A DNA stretch of 64,000 nt from Megalobrama amblycephala (taxonomy: Eukaryota; Chordata; Actinopteri; Cypriniformes; Xenocyprididae), in NCBI RefSeq assembly GCF_018812025.1, contig NC_063061.1, positions 3,200,001 to 3,264,000 of the forward strand, in the 5' to 3' direction. The first letter of the stretch is position 1, and each line of letters opens with the position of its first letter. Both the position numbers and the translations under genes were made by a program. Below, piece after piece: positions 35,254 through 45,913 of this stretch. The notes below the pieces were generated by a model that was given only the letters and a program-made list of their open reading frames with translations, was not told the origin of the DNA and searched no databases.

Positions 35254-35432
35254 GATCTGTGAATTTTTTCACAGCAAAGCTCTTGTCCGTAAACCCCTTG
35301 GTAAGTCCGCCAGTAAGGAATGTGAAATAAAAGCGTTCTTCATGTTTAACGTCTATTACCAATGAACAAGCAGACTGCTGGAATAAAATAACATTGTTTT
35401 AGGTCGAGCTCGATTTGTGAAAACTTTCACAA
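35254..35432. repeat. Subterminal palindromic motifs, left arm
   Basis: GATCTGTGAATTTTTTCACAG (first 20 bases from 35254) and GATTTGTGAAAACTTTCACA (from 35412) are diverged versions of the CTGTGAAAACTTTCACAG palindrome that makes up the satellite. They lie in unique arm sequence before the array starts. Similar subterminal motifs serve as transposase binding sites in many DNA transposons. Confidence 0.65.
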
Positions 35433-35496
35433 TAGCATTTTATCTCGTGGTCGTGTTTCTCTTTGCTCTGCCCCCTGTTTTTTGTATAATATGATA

Positions 35497-35501
35497 AATA
35501 A

Positions 35502-35553
<52 letters not shown>

Positions 35554-35556
35554 AAT
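35497..35556. repeat. (AT)n tract, left arm
   Basis: Alternating AT next to the start of the 71-bp array, mirrored at 43331-43373. Confidence 0.95.
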
Positions 35557-35570
35557 GACCTTGTACAGAT

Positions 35571-38500
35571 AATGTACATCACTATTCTCATCTGTGAAAA
35601 CTTTCACAGTTCAGTACGGGTCAGCTGACCCATCCAAGGGTCACTAGCATCACTTTTCTGATCTGTGAAAACTTTCACAGTTCAGTACGGGTCAGCTGAC
35701 CCATCCAAGGGTCACTAGCATCACTTTTCTGATCTGTGAAAACTTTCACAGTTCAGTACGGGTCAGCTGACCCTTCCCTGGGTCATGTACATCACTATTC
35801 TGATCTGTGAAAACTTTCACAGTTCAGTACGGGTCAGCTGACCCATCCCTGGGTCACTAGCATCACTTTTCTGATCTGTGAAAACTTTCACAGTTCAGTA
35901 CTGGTCAGCTGACCCATCCCAGGGTCACTAGCATCGCTTTTCTGATCTGTGAAAATTTTCACAGTTCAGTACGGGTCAGCTGACCCATCCCTGGGTCACT
36001 AGCATCGCTTTTCTGATCTGTGAAAACTTTCTCAGTTCAGTACGGGTCAGCTGACCCATCCAAGGGTCACTAGAATCACTTTTCTGATCTGTGAAAACGT
36101 TCACAGTTCAGTACGGGTCAGCTGACCCTTCCCTGGGTCATGTACATCACTATTCTGATCTGTGAAAACTTTCACAGTTCAGTACGGGTCAGCTGACCCA
36201 TCCCAGGGTCACTAGCATCGCTTTTCTGATCTGTGAAAACTTTCTCAGTTCAGTACTGGTCAGCTGACCCATCCCAGGGTCACTAGCATCGCTTTTCTGA
36301 TCTGTGAAAACTTTCTCAGTTCAGTACGGGTCAGCTGACCCATCCAAGGGTCACTAGAATCACTTTTCTGATCTGTGAAAACTTTCACAGTTCAGTACGG
36401 GTCAGCTGACCCTTCCCTGGGCCATGTACATCACTATTCTGATCTGTGAAAACTTTCACAGTTCAGTACGGGTCAGCTGACCCTTCCCTGGGCCATGTAC
36501 ATCACTATTCTGATCTGTGAAAACTTTCACAGTTCAGTACGGGTCAGCTGACCCATCCCTGGGTCACTAGCATTACTTTTCTGATCTGTGAAAACTTTCA
36601 CAGTTCAGTACGGGTCAGCTGACCCTTCCCTGGGCCATGTACATCACTATTCTGATCTGTGAAAACTTTCACAGTTCAGTACGGGTCAGCTGACCCATCC
36701 CTGGGTCACTAGCATCACTTTTCTGATCTGTGAAAACTTTCACAGTTCAGTACGGGTCAGCTGACCCATCCAAGGGTCACTAGCATCACTTTTCTGATCT
36801 GTGAAAACGTTCACAGTTCAGTACGGGTCAGCTGACCCTTCCCTGGGTCATGTACATCACTATTCTGATCTGTGAAAACTTTCACAGTTCAGTACGGGTC
36901 AGCTGACCCATCCCTGGGTCACTAGCATCACTTTTCTGATCTGTGAAAACTTTCACAGTTCAGTACTGGTCAGCTGACCCATCCCAGGGTCACTAGCATC
37001 GCTTTTCTGATCTGTGAAAATTTTCACAGTTCAGTACGGGTCAGCTGACCCATCCCTGGGTCACTAGCATCGCTTTTCTGATCTGTGAAAACTTTCTCAG
37101 TTCAGTACGGGTCAGCTGACCCATCCAAGGGTCACTAGAATCACTTTTCTGATCTGTGAAAACTTTCACAGTTCAGTACGGGTCAGCTGACCCTTCCCTG
37201 GGCCATGTACATCACTATTCTGATCTGTGAAAACTTTCACAGTTCAGTACGGGTCAGCTGACCCTTCCCTGGGCCATGTACATCACTATTCTGATCTGTG
37301 AAAACTTTCACAGTTCAGTACGGGTCAGCTGACCCATCCCTGGGTCACTAGCATTACTTTTCTGATCTGTGAAAACTTTCACAGTTCAGTACGGGTCAGC
37401 TGACCCTTCCCTGGGCCATGTACATCACTATTCTGATCTGTGAAAACTTTCACAGTTCAGTACGGGTCAGCTGACCCATCCCTGGGTCACTAGCATCACT
37501 TTTCTGATCTGTGAAAACTTTCACAGTTCAGTACGGGTCAGCTGACCCATCCAAGGGTCACTAGCATCACTTTTCTGATCTGTGAAAACGTTCACAGTTC
37601 AGTACGGGTCAGCTGACCCTTCCCTGGGTCATGTACATCACTATTCTGATCTGTGAAAACTTTCACAGTTCAGTACGGGTCAGCTGACCCATCCCTGGGT
37701 CACTAGCATCACTTTTCTGATCTGTGAAAACTTTCACAGTTCAGTACTGGTCAGCTGACCCATCCCAGGGTCACTAGCATCGCTTTTCTGATCTGTGAAA
37801 ACTTTCTCAGTTCAGTACGGGTCAGCTGACCCATCCAAGGGTCACTAGAATCACTTTTCTGATCTGTGAAAACTTTCACAGTTCAGTACGGGTCAGCTGA
37901 CCCTTCCCTGGGCCATGTACATCACTATTCTGATCTGTGAAAACTTTCACAGTTCAGTACGGGTCAGCTGACCCTTCCCTGGGCCATGTACATCACTATT
38001 CTGATCTGTGAAAACTTTCACAGTTCAGTACGGGTCAGCTGACCCATCCCTGGGTCACTAGCATTACTTTTCTGATCTGTGAAAACTTTCACAGTTCAGT
38101 ACGGGTCAGCTGACCCTTCCCTGGGCCATGTACATCACTATTCTGATCTGTGAAAACTTTCACAGTTCAGTACGGGTCAGCTGACCCATCCCTGGGTCAC
38201 TAGCATCACTTTTCTGATCTGTGAAAACTTTCACAGTTCAGTACGGGTCAGCTGACCCATCCAAGGGTCACTAGCATCACTTTTCTGATCTGTGAAAACG
38301 TTCACAGTTCAGTACGGGTCAGCTGACCCTTCCCTGGGTCATGTACATCACTATTCTGATCTGTGAAAACTTTCACAGTTCAGTACGGGTCAGCTGACCC
38401 ATCCCTGGGTCACTAGCATCACTTTTCTGATCTGTGAAAACTTTCACAGTTCAGTACTGGTCAGCTGACCCATCCCAGGGTCACTAGCATCGCTTTTCTG

Positions 38501-39107
38501 ATCTGTGAAAATTTTCACAGTTCAGTACGGGTCAGCTGACCCATCCCTGGGTCACTAGCATCGCTTTTCTGATCTGTGAAAACGTTCACAGTTCAGTACG
38601 GGTCAGCTGACCCTTCCCTGGGTCATGTACATCACTATTCTGATCTGTGAAAACTTTCACAGTTCAGTACGGGTCAGCTGACCCATCCCTGGGTCACTAG
38701 CATCACTTTTCTGATCTGTGAAAACTTTCACAGTTCAGTACTGGTCAGCTGACCCATCCCAGGGTCACTAGCATCGCTTTTCTGATCTGTGAAAATTTTC
38801 ACAGTTCAGTACGGGTCAGCTGACCCATCCCTGGGTCACTAGCATCGCTTTTCTGATCTGTGAAAACTTTCTCAGTTCAGTACGGGTCAGCTGACCCATC
38901 CAAGGGTCACTAGAATAACTTTTCTGATCTGTGAAAACTTTCACAGTTCAGTACGGGTCAGCTGACCCTTCCCTGGGCCATGTACATCACTATTCTGATC
39001 TGTGAAAACTTTCACAGTTCAGTACGGGTCAGCTGACCCTTCCATGGGTCATGTACATCACTATTCTGACCTGTGAAAACTTTCACAGTTCAGTACGGGT
39101 CAGCTGA
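35571..39107 (+). repeat. 71-bp satellite, left array
   Basis: GATCTGTGAAAA starts recur exactly every 71 bases from 35589 to 39068, 50 units here; the array resumes after an insertion at 40401 to give 51. Each unit contains CTGTGAAAACTTTCACAG, then TTCAGTACGG, then the perfect palindrome GGGTCAGCTGACCC, then a variable tail. The tail is either CACTAGCATCACTTTTCT or CATGTACATCACTATTCT. Variants are ordered: blocks at 36370-37150, 37151-37860 and 37861-38570 repeat the same series of 11, 10 and 10 units, so it is a higher-order repeat. Confidence 0.95.
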
Positions 39108-40400
39108 CCCACTGAGCAAATTACGTCCAGAAGACGTCTTTTTGAGGTCTTGTCTCAGGTTGAAAAGACGTCCACTGAGGGGCCAGAATGAAAGTTTTTA
39201 TGACGTCTTTTTTGGACGTCTTCTGGACATCCGATATAGACGAACAAGCAGAATCACCAAAGGAGAAAAATCACAATTTTTAAGCCACCATCGTGGAGAT
39301 GAGTGTTTGCTTTAGTTGGGCTCTTGACCCTTGCCTTATTAATATTAGAGTTTGTTTGGGCTGTTAACTCAGTCATAACAGCCAGACAAGTAAAGAGAAA
39401 TGATCAGGTGATGGTTATGTTTTCACATAATCATTGTTTGATCTGAATCACTGAACTCATTTAGAGCCCAATCTCTGAGTTATATTTACGTTATTGATTA
39501 CAGCAGCACTGTGATTCTACAGCACAAGATCAGCTTTATCAAGATAATATAAAGGATTTCACAAACAGTTGTTCTGAGCAAAAAAAAAATCTTTCTCTTA
39601 GGCACACACAGACATCAAGAATCAGCCTGTGAATCTCAAGGACGGTGACAAGCAACATATTCTGATCAACAGATCAACTCTGAAAATTAGAAAACAAGCT
39701 ACTAAAAAGTCACATAAACAGAACAAAATAAAATATGAGAATAAAGGAAATTACTAAGACAATTAAGCTCATAATTTATTCATGCAGCAATGCATGATGG
39801 GAGCCATGGATGAATTTTGATTGGTTGCTCCCAGAATGCACTGCAACATGCTTTTTGATGGTCACCACTGTTGAGATTCACAGGATGATTCTTGATGTCT
39901 GTGTGTGCCTAAAATAAAAGCTTTTTTTTGTTCAACACACCTTTTCTGAAATCATGTGAATCGTATTGATAAAGCTGATCTTGTGCTGTAGAATCACAGT
40001 GATGCTGTAATCAATAATGTAAATCTAACTCACAGATTGGGCTCTAAATGAGTTCAGTGATTCAGGTCAAACAATGATTATGTGAAAACATAACCAACAT
40101 CTGATCATTTCTCTTTGCTTGTCTGGCTGTTATGACTCAATTAACAGCCCAAACAAACTCTAATATTAATAAGGCAAGGGACAAGAGCCCAACTAAAGCA
40201 AACACTCATCTCCACGATGGTGGCTTAAAAATTGTGATTTTTCTCCTTTGGTGATTCTGCGTGTTCGTCTATATCGGATGTCCAGAAGACGTCCAAAAAA
40301 GACGTCATAAAAACTTTCATTCTGGCCCCTCAGTGGACGTCTTTTCAACCTGAGACAAGACCTCAAAAAGACGTCTTCTGGACGTAATTTGCTCAGTGGG
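39108..40400. mobile_element. Independent foldback element inserted in the satellite
   Basis: The inverted ends CCCACTGAGCAAATTACGTC and GACGTAATTTGCTCAGTGGG extend inward for roughly 500 bases per arm. Matched landmarks include GGTGATTCTGC and CTTTATCAA. The left flank ...GCTGA and right flank GACCC... show a GA duplication (up to GACCC, since the element begins CCC). Removing one copy restores a normal 71-bp monomer. No protein-coding capacity is visible. The CACTG start recalls CACTA-type elements, but this is only a resemblance. Confidence 0.85.
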
Positions 40401-40504
40401 GACCCTTCCCTGGGTCACTAACATCGCTATTCTGATCTGTGAAACCTTTCACAGTTGAGTTTTGGTCAGCTGACCCTTCCCTGGGTCATGTACATCACTA
40501 TTCT
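40401..40504 (+). repeat. Remainder of the left-oriented array
   Basis: This completes the monomer split by the insertion (40401-40433) and adds one more full unit (40434-40504). It carries unusual substitutions (GTGAAACCTTTCAC and GAGTTTTGGTCAGC). Confidence 0.85.
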
Positions 40505-43313
40505 GAACTGTGAAAGTTTTCACAGATCAGAATAGTGATGCTAGTGACCCAGGGAAGGGTCAGCTGACCCGTACTGAACTGTGAACGTTTTCACAGATCA
40601 GAAAAGTGATGCTAGTGACCCTTGGATGGGTCAGCTGACCCGTACTGAACTGTGAAAGTTTTCACAGATCAGAAAAGTGATGCTAGTGACCCAGGGATGG
40701 GTCAGCTGACCCGTACTGAACTGTGAAAGTTTTCACAGATCAGAATAGCGATGTTAGTGACCCAGGGAAGGGTCAGCTGACCCGTACTGAACTGTGAAAG
40801 TTTTCACAGATCAGAAAAGTGATGTACATGACCCAGGGAAGGGTCAGCTGACCCGTACTGAACTGTGAAAGTTTTCACAGATCAGAAAAGTGATGTACAT
40901 GACCCAGGGAAGGGTCAGCTGACCCGTACTGAACTGTGAAAATTTTCACAGATCAGAAAAGTGATGCTAGTGACCCTGGCATGGGTCAGCTGACCCGTAC
41001 TGAACTGTGAAAGTTTTCACAGATCAGAATAGTGATGTACATGACCCTGGGATGGGTCAGCTGACCCGTACTGAACTGTGAAAGTTTTCACAGATCAGAA
41101 TAGCGATGTTAGTGACCCAGGGAAGGGTCAGCTGACCCGTATTGAACTGTGAAAGTTTTCACAGATCAGAATAGCGATGTACATGACCCAGGGAAGGGTC
41201 AGCTGACCCGTACTGAACTGTGAAAATTTTCACAGATCAGAAAAGTGATGCTAGTGACCCAGGGAAGGGTCAGCTGACCCGTACTGAACTGTGAAAGTTT
41301 TCACAGATCAGAAAAGTGATGCTAGTGACCCAGGGATGGGTCAGCTGACCCGTACTGAACTGTGAAAGTTTTCACAGATCAGAATAGTGATGTACATGAC
41401 CCAGGGAAGGGTCAGCTGACCCGTACTGAACTGTGAAAGTTTTCACAGATCAGAAAAGTGATGCTAGTGACCCTGGGATGGGTCAGCTGACCCGTACTGA
41501 ACTGTGAAAGTTTTCACAGATCAGAATAGTGATGTACATGACCCAGGGAAGGGTCAGCTGACCCGTACTGAACTGTGAAAGTTTTCACAGATCAGAAAAG
41601 TGATGCTAGTGACCCTGGGAAGGGTCAGCTGACCCGTACTGAACTGTGAAAGTTTTCACAGATCAGAAAAGTAATGCTAGTGACCCAGGGAAGGGTCAGC
41701 TGACCCGTACTGAACTGTGAAAGTTTTCACAGATCAGAATAGTGATGTACATGACCCTGGGATGGGTCAGCTGACCCGTACTGTACTGTGAAAGTTTTCA
41801 CAGATCAGAAAAGTGATGCTAGTGACCCTGGGATGGGTCAGCTGACCCGTACTGAACTGTGAAAGTTTTCACAGATCAGAATAGTGATGTACATGACCCT
41901 GGGATGGGTCAGCTGACCCGTACTGAACTGTGAAAGTTTTCACAGATCAGAATAGCGATGTTAGTGACCCAGGGAAGGGTCAGCTGACCCGTATTGAACT
42001 GTGAAAGTTTTCACAGATCAGAATAGCGATGTACATGACCCAGGGAAGGGTCAGCTGACCCGTACTGAACTGTGAAAATTTTCACAGATCAGAAAAGTGA
42101 TGCTAGTGACCCAGGGAAGGGTCAGCTGACCCGTACTGAACTGTGAAAGTTTTCACAGATCAGAAAAGTGATGCTAGTGACCCAGGGATGGGTCAGCTGA
42201 CCCGTACTGAACTGTGAAAGTTTTCACAGATCAGAATAGTGATGTACATGACCCAGGGAAGGGTCAGCTGACCCGTACTGAACTGTGAAAGTTTTCACAG
42301 ATCAGAATAGCGATGTTAGTGACCCAGGGAAGGGTCAGCTGACCCATACTGAACTGTGAAAGTTTTCACAGACCAGAAAAGTTATGTACATGACCCAGGG
42401 AAGGGTCAGCTGACCAAAACTCAACTGTGAAAGTTTTCACAGATCAGAATAGCGATGTTAGTGACCCAGTGAAGGGTCAGCTGACCCGTACTGAACTGTG
42501 AAAGTTTTCACAGGTCAGAATAGTGATGTACATGACCCAGGGAAGGGTCAGCTGACCCGTACTGAACTGTGAAAGTTTTCACAGGTCAGAATAGTGATGT
42601 ACATGACCCAGGGAAGGGTCAGCTGACCCGTACTGAACTGTGAAAGTTTTCACAGATCAGAAAAGTAATGCTAGTGACCCAGGGAAGGGTCAGCTGACCC
42701 GTACTGAACTGTGAAAGTTTTCACAGATCAGAATAGTGATGTACATGACCCTGGGATGGGTCAGCTGACCCGTACTGTACTGTGAAAGTTTTCACAGATC
42801 AGAAAAGTGATGCTAGTGACCCTGGGATGGGTCAGCTGACCCGTACTGAACTGTGAAAGTTTTCACAGATCAGAATAGTGATGTACATGACCCTGGGATG
42901 GGTCAGCTGACCCGTACTGAACTGTGAAAGTTTTCACAGATCAGAATAGCGATGTTAGTGACCCAGGGAAGGGTCAGCTGACCCGTATTGAACTGTGAAA
43001 GTTTTCACAGATCAGAATAGCGATGTACATGACCCAGGGAAGGGTCAGCTGACCCGTACTGAACTGTGAAAGTTTTCACAGATCAGAATAGTGATGTACA
43101 TGACCCAGGGAAGGGTCAGCTGACCCGTACTGAACTGTGAAAGTTTTCACAGATCAGAAAAGTGATGCTAGTGACCCTGGGATGGGTCAGCTGACCCGTA
43201 CTGAACTGTGAAAGTTTTCACAGATCAGAATAGCGATGTTAATGACCCAGGGAAGGGTCAGCTGCCCAAAACTCAACTGTGAAAGTTTTCACAGATCAGA
43301 ATAGTGATGTACA
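40505..43313 (-). repeat. 71-bp satellite, right array (reverse orientation)
   Basis: From 40505 the same monomer reads in reverse. The word GTTTTCACAGATC recurs every 71 bases, with its last base at 40528 for the first and 43297 for the last, 40 units. Variants form their own higher-order series: the marker CCCGTATTGAAC appears near 41141, 41993 and 42987, which are 12 and 14 units apart. The variant order differs from the left array, so the arms expanded separately. Confidence 0.95.
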
Positions 43314-43327
43314 TTATCTGTACAAGG

Positions 43328-43330
<3 letters not shown>

Positions 43331-43373
<43 letters not shown>
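43331..43373. repeat. (AT)n tract, right arm
   Basis: Mirror image of the tract at 35497-35556. Confidence 0.95.
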
Positions 43374-43375
<2 letters not shown>

Positions 43376-43433
43376 TATTATACAAAAAACGGGGGGCAGA
43401 GCAAAGAGAAACACGACCACGAGATAAAATGCT

Positions 43434-43613
43434 ATTGTGAAAGTTTTCACAAATCGAGCTCGACCTAAAACAATGTTATTTTATTCCAGCAGTCTGCGTG
43501 TTCATTGGTAATAGACGTTAAACATGAAGAACGCTTTTATTTCACATTCCTTACTGGCGGACTTACCAAGGGGTTTACGGACAAGAGCTTTGCTGTGAAA
43601 AAATTCACAGATC
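43434..43613. repeat. Subterminal palindromic motifs, right arm
   Basis: TTGTGAAAGTTTTCACAAATC (core 43435-43453) and CTGTGAAAAAATTCACAG (43593-43610) mirror the two subterminal motifs of the left arm. Confidence 0.65.
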
Positions 43614-43751
43614 AAGCTGGTGAAGATGACACCAGTTTCATTCCTCTAAGTGTCCAACATTTGGAGATATAGCCATTATAAAATTAAGAGTCGCTACGAA
43701 AAAAAAAACTGATTTCGGCCCAAAGGACAGCGTCACCTTAATTCACAAATC

Positions 43752-43877
43752 ATGGAGAACGATATTCGGTATTATTTGCATGTCTATGACAGCGCACTGC
43801 GTATTTATAGCCAAAAGAAATCTGAATATCAAACCGCAAACTATCTTTACTGCGGTATGGTGAATACACAATACTAG
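43752..43877 (+). other. Outward-facing short reading frame at the right palindrome end
   Basis: ATG at 43752 opens a 41-codon frame (MENDIRYYLHVYDSALRIYS and onwards to LYCG, then MVNTQY and a stop). Identity to the left-end frame stops exactly at the GCGGTAT edge. No domain is recognised. Confidence 0.35.
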
Positions 43878-44057
43878 CATGAACTGTTAATGAAACGTGG
43901 AAACTGCTCCTGATGAACAGAATGAACATCATACCTGTATACCTATATTATACCTATATTTGCAACGCCTCCGGGTAGCTATCCAAGACAAAGTCCAATC
44001 TATTTGAATGGGGGAATCCTGAAATCTCAAAAACTGCTTGGTGAACTTACAATTAAA

Positions 44058-44489
44058 CAGGGACGTGCACAGGAATTTTGAGGGGCAGTTGCTCTGACCT
44101 AAAAAAAGAGCACTCCCCTACCAAACGTTCGTTTTCGTAAAAGATTATAACCTTACTCACCTTTCCGACAACGTTAAGTCGTCTCACACGACAACCGCGA
44201 CAATCTCCTAGTGCCGCTCATGCAGGCTCAGCTCAGGTGCCGGTCGCGTGCAGCGCTGCAGCCACGTAAACAGAGTGCCCTTCCCCTACTGACTTTCACT
44301 TTCGGACGGGTGCCCGAATATGGAAGTGAATGAGGCTTTGCGATTTTTTTATTTTTTTATCTAGGCCTACGTGAAATTCTGCATCCATTGTACGATTTTT
44401 TTTTCCACCTCGGAAGGGCAACGTGAGTCGAGAAGGGCATATGGGCAGTTGCCCGGGCAACCTGAGCAACCCCCCTGTGCACGTCCCTG
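44058..44489. mobile_element. hAT-type MITE with perfect 8-bp target duplication
   Basis: The ends CAGGGACGTGCACAGG and CCTGTGCACGTCCCTG are perfectly inverted. CAATTAAA flanks both sides (44050-44057 and 44490-44497), the 8-bp duplication expected of hAT elements. It is 432 bp and non-coding. Confidence 0.92.
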
Positions 44490-44497
44490 CAATTAAA

Positions 44498-44794
44498 TAA
44501 CATATTTCAAATCAGCAACAAATTCTGACATGAACTGTCCCATAAATGCTGTTTCTTACACTCAAATAGCATTAAAAAAAGTTAATTTTTTCAGGCTAGA
44601 CGAGCCAATGCGCATGCGCAGTCCTAATCACCAGTCTCAGATTTGTATGGGAACCGGAGCTTCTAACAGCAGCTGCTGACGCAATGACTTTATCAATCAG
44701 TGATTGGCTCTTTTACTTGGAAGGCGGGACGTATTCCGCCATATTGCGCATTGCAGTTCCATCCATTCATAAATAAATGGAGTGAACCGTCTTT
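44498..44794. other. Short non-genic spacer between repeats
   Basis: It contains GCGCATGCGC at 44611-44620 and no supported gene. Confidence 0.4.
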
Positions 44795-45526
44795 CTATAG
44801 AGTACCTCAGAGACAACGTGTTTTTGTAGGCCAACCCGGAAGTTAGCGGCGCACGGGTTTCCTCGATCGAAAGCCTATGCATTTTTCCCATAGACTTTTG
44901 GAAAATTGCAAAAAAATAAGCTCTGTGTTTAACAAAGGGTTATGACACTTACACGTTTTGTCTATGAAGATAATCTTAGTTAACACAACATTTATACATT
45001 TTGAAGCCTAAATAAAGTGGTCAGATATAACAAGCTAACAGTAGGCTATAAACGGACTACAGCACACCATGATTGCGGATCAACGTCACCACCACCAAGC
45101 TTCCTCAAACTTTATTTAGAAAACAACTCTATTTAAAAACATGCTCGCTGATTATGATCTGCACTGTGTATGAATACTTATCCACTTTTTCATGAGAAAT
45201 GCTGTCCAAATGTCCTGTTTGTCATGATGACGTCTAAAGTCCCCGCCAAAGAAAGTAGTCCCTTTTAGCAACTTGTTAGCTACCGCCGTTTTTAAGACAC
45301 AATAAAGGTTTAAAAAGTCACAAGCGGGTTATAACTGGTGTGTTTTATGTCATAGATCAAAACGTGAAAAAAATTAGAGGCTTTGTTAACCACAGACCTT
45401 ATTTCAGGCAATTTTGCAAAAACCCATTCAAAAAACCCATAGACTTTAGGGCGATAGGACTTTAGGGAAGTCCTAAAATGATAACTCGCTTCCGGGTTTT
45501 GCATACTACTCTGAGGTACTCTATAG
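44795..45526 (+). repeat. Interspersed repeat family R1, copy 2
   Basis: It begins CTATAGAGTACCTCAGAG and ends CTCTGAGGTACTCTATAG as inverted ends. The interior shares TTTGTAGGCCAACC, AATAAGCTCTGTG and TTTGAAGCCTAAAT with copy 1. It is the best-preserved copy in the window and has no coding capacity. Confidence 0.75.
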
Positions 45527-45913
45527 TCTTTGGTGCAAATCCTTCCCAGCTAATACATGACTTTTATTTCATGACCTACAGCGTATGCCGCCGTATTTGC
45601 ACACTCTGCAAGCACAGTATAACGACTGACAGGACAGGAAAGTTCATTTTGCTGAGGTGAGAGACTTTTTATTTCATAACAAGCTATGAAAATAAAATTA
45701 GAATAATGATACTGACAAATAGCCTGACAACATATCATCTGATCGCTGATACTGAATAAGGACAAAGCATCTTTCTCAGGCACTCTTTACTTAAGTGCGT
45801 CTGATAGAAGTGTCAACAGCGTTCACGCATGTTTTTCAAAATAAAAGTCTCACATCAGAAAAACATTTAGAATTGCCTTTTTTTGATGTTTTGATTTCTT
45901 TAACTGCACACTC
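45527..45913. other. Non-genic spacer
   Basis: Small reading frames only, with no domain recognised. Confidence 0.35.

Larger units (their letters stand above)
35009..43858. mobile_element. Giant inverted-repeat (foldback) element with satellite arms
   Basis: The unique left arm (35009-35570) and right arm (43314-43858) are near-identical inverted copies. Paired landmarks are ATACCGCAGTAAAGATAG with CTATCTTTACTGCGGTAT, TTAGGTCGAGCTCG with CGAGCTCGACCTAA, and an (AT)n tract in each. Inside them are oppositely oriented arrays of one 71-bp monomer, switching orientation at 40505. A possible 7-bp target duplication TGAATAC lies at 35006-35012 and 43861-43867, but the right copy is six bases beyond the mirrored end. 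The structure is that of a foldback DNA transposon whose inner arms became satellite DNA. No transposase is seen and the superfamily is not assigned. Confidence 0.85.

Noticed and set aside
39073..39315. 80-codon reading frame across the array and inner element
   Set aside because: It starts inside a satellite monomer and runs into the inverted end of the inner element, with no domain.
35571..43313. CRISPR-like array of regular repeats
   Set aside because: The repeats are head-to-tail 71-bp monomers with no unique spacers, in vertebrate DNA. It is a satellite array.
33961..45900. Complete autonomous hAT transposon of about 12 kb
   Set aside because: The ends are only weakly similar, no 8-bp duplication was found and no transposase domain is visible, so it is reported only as a possibility.
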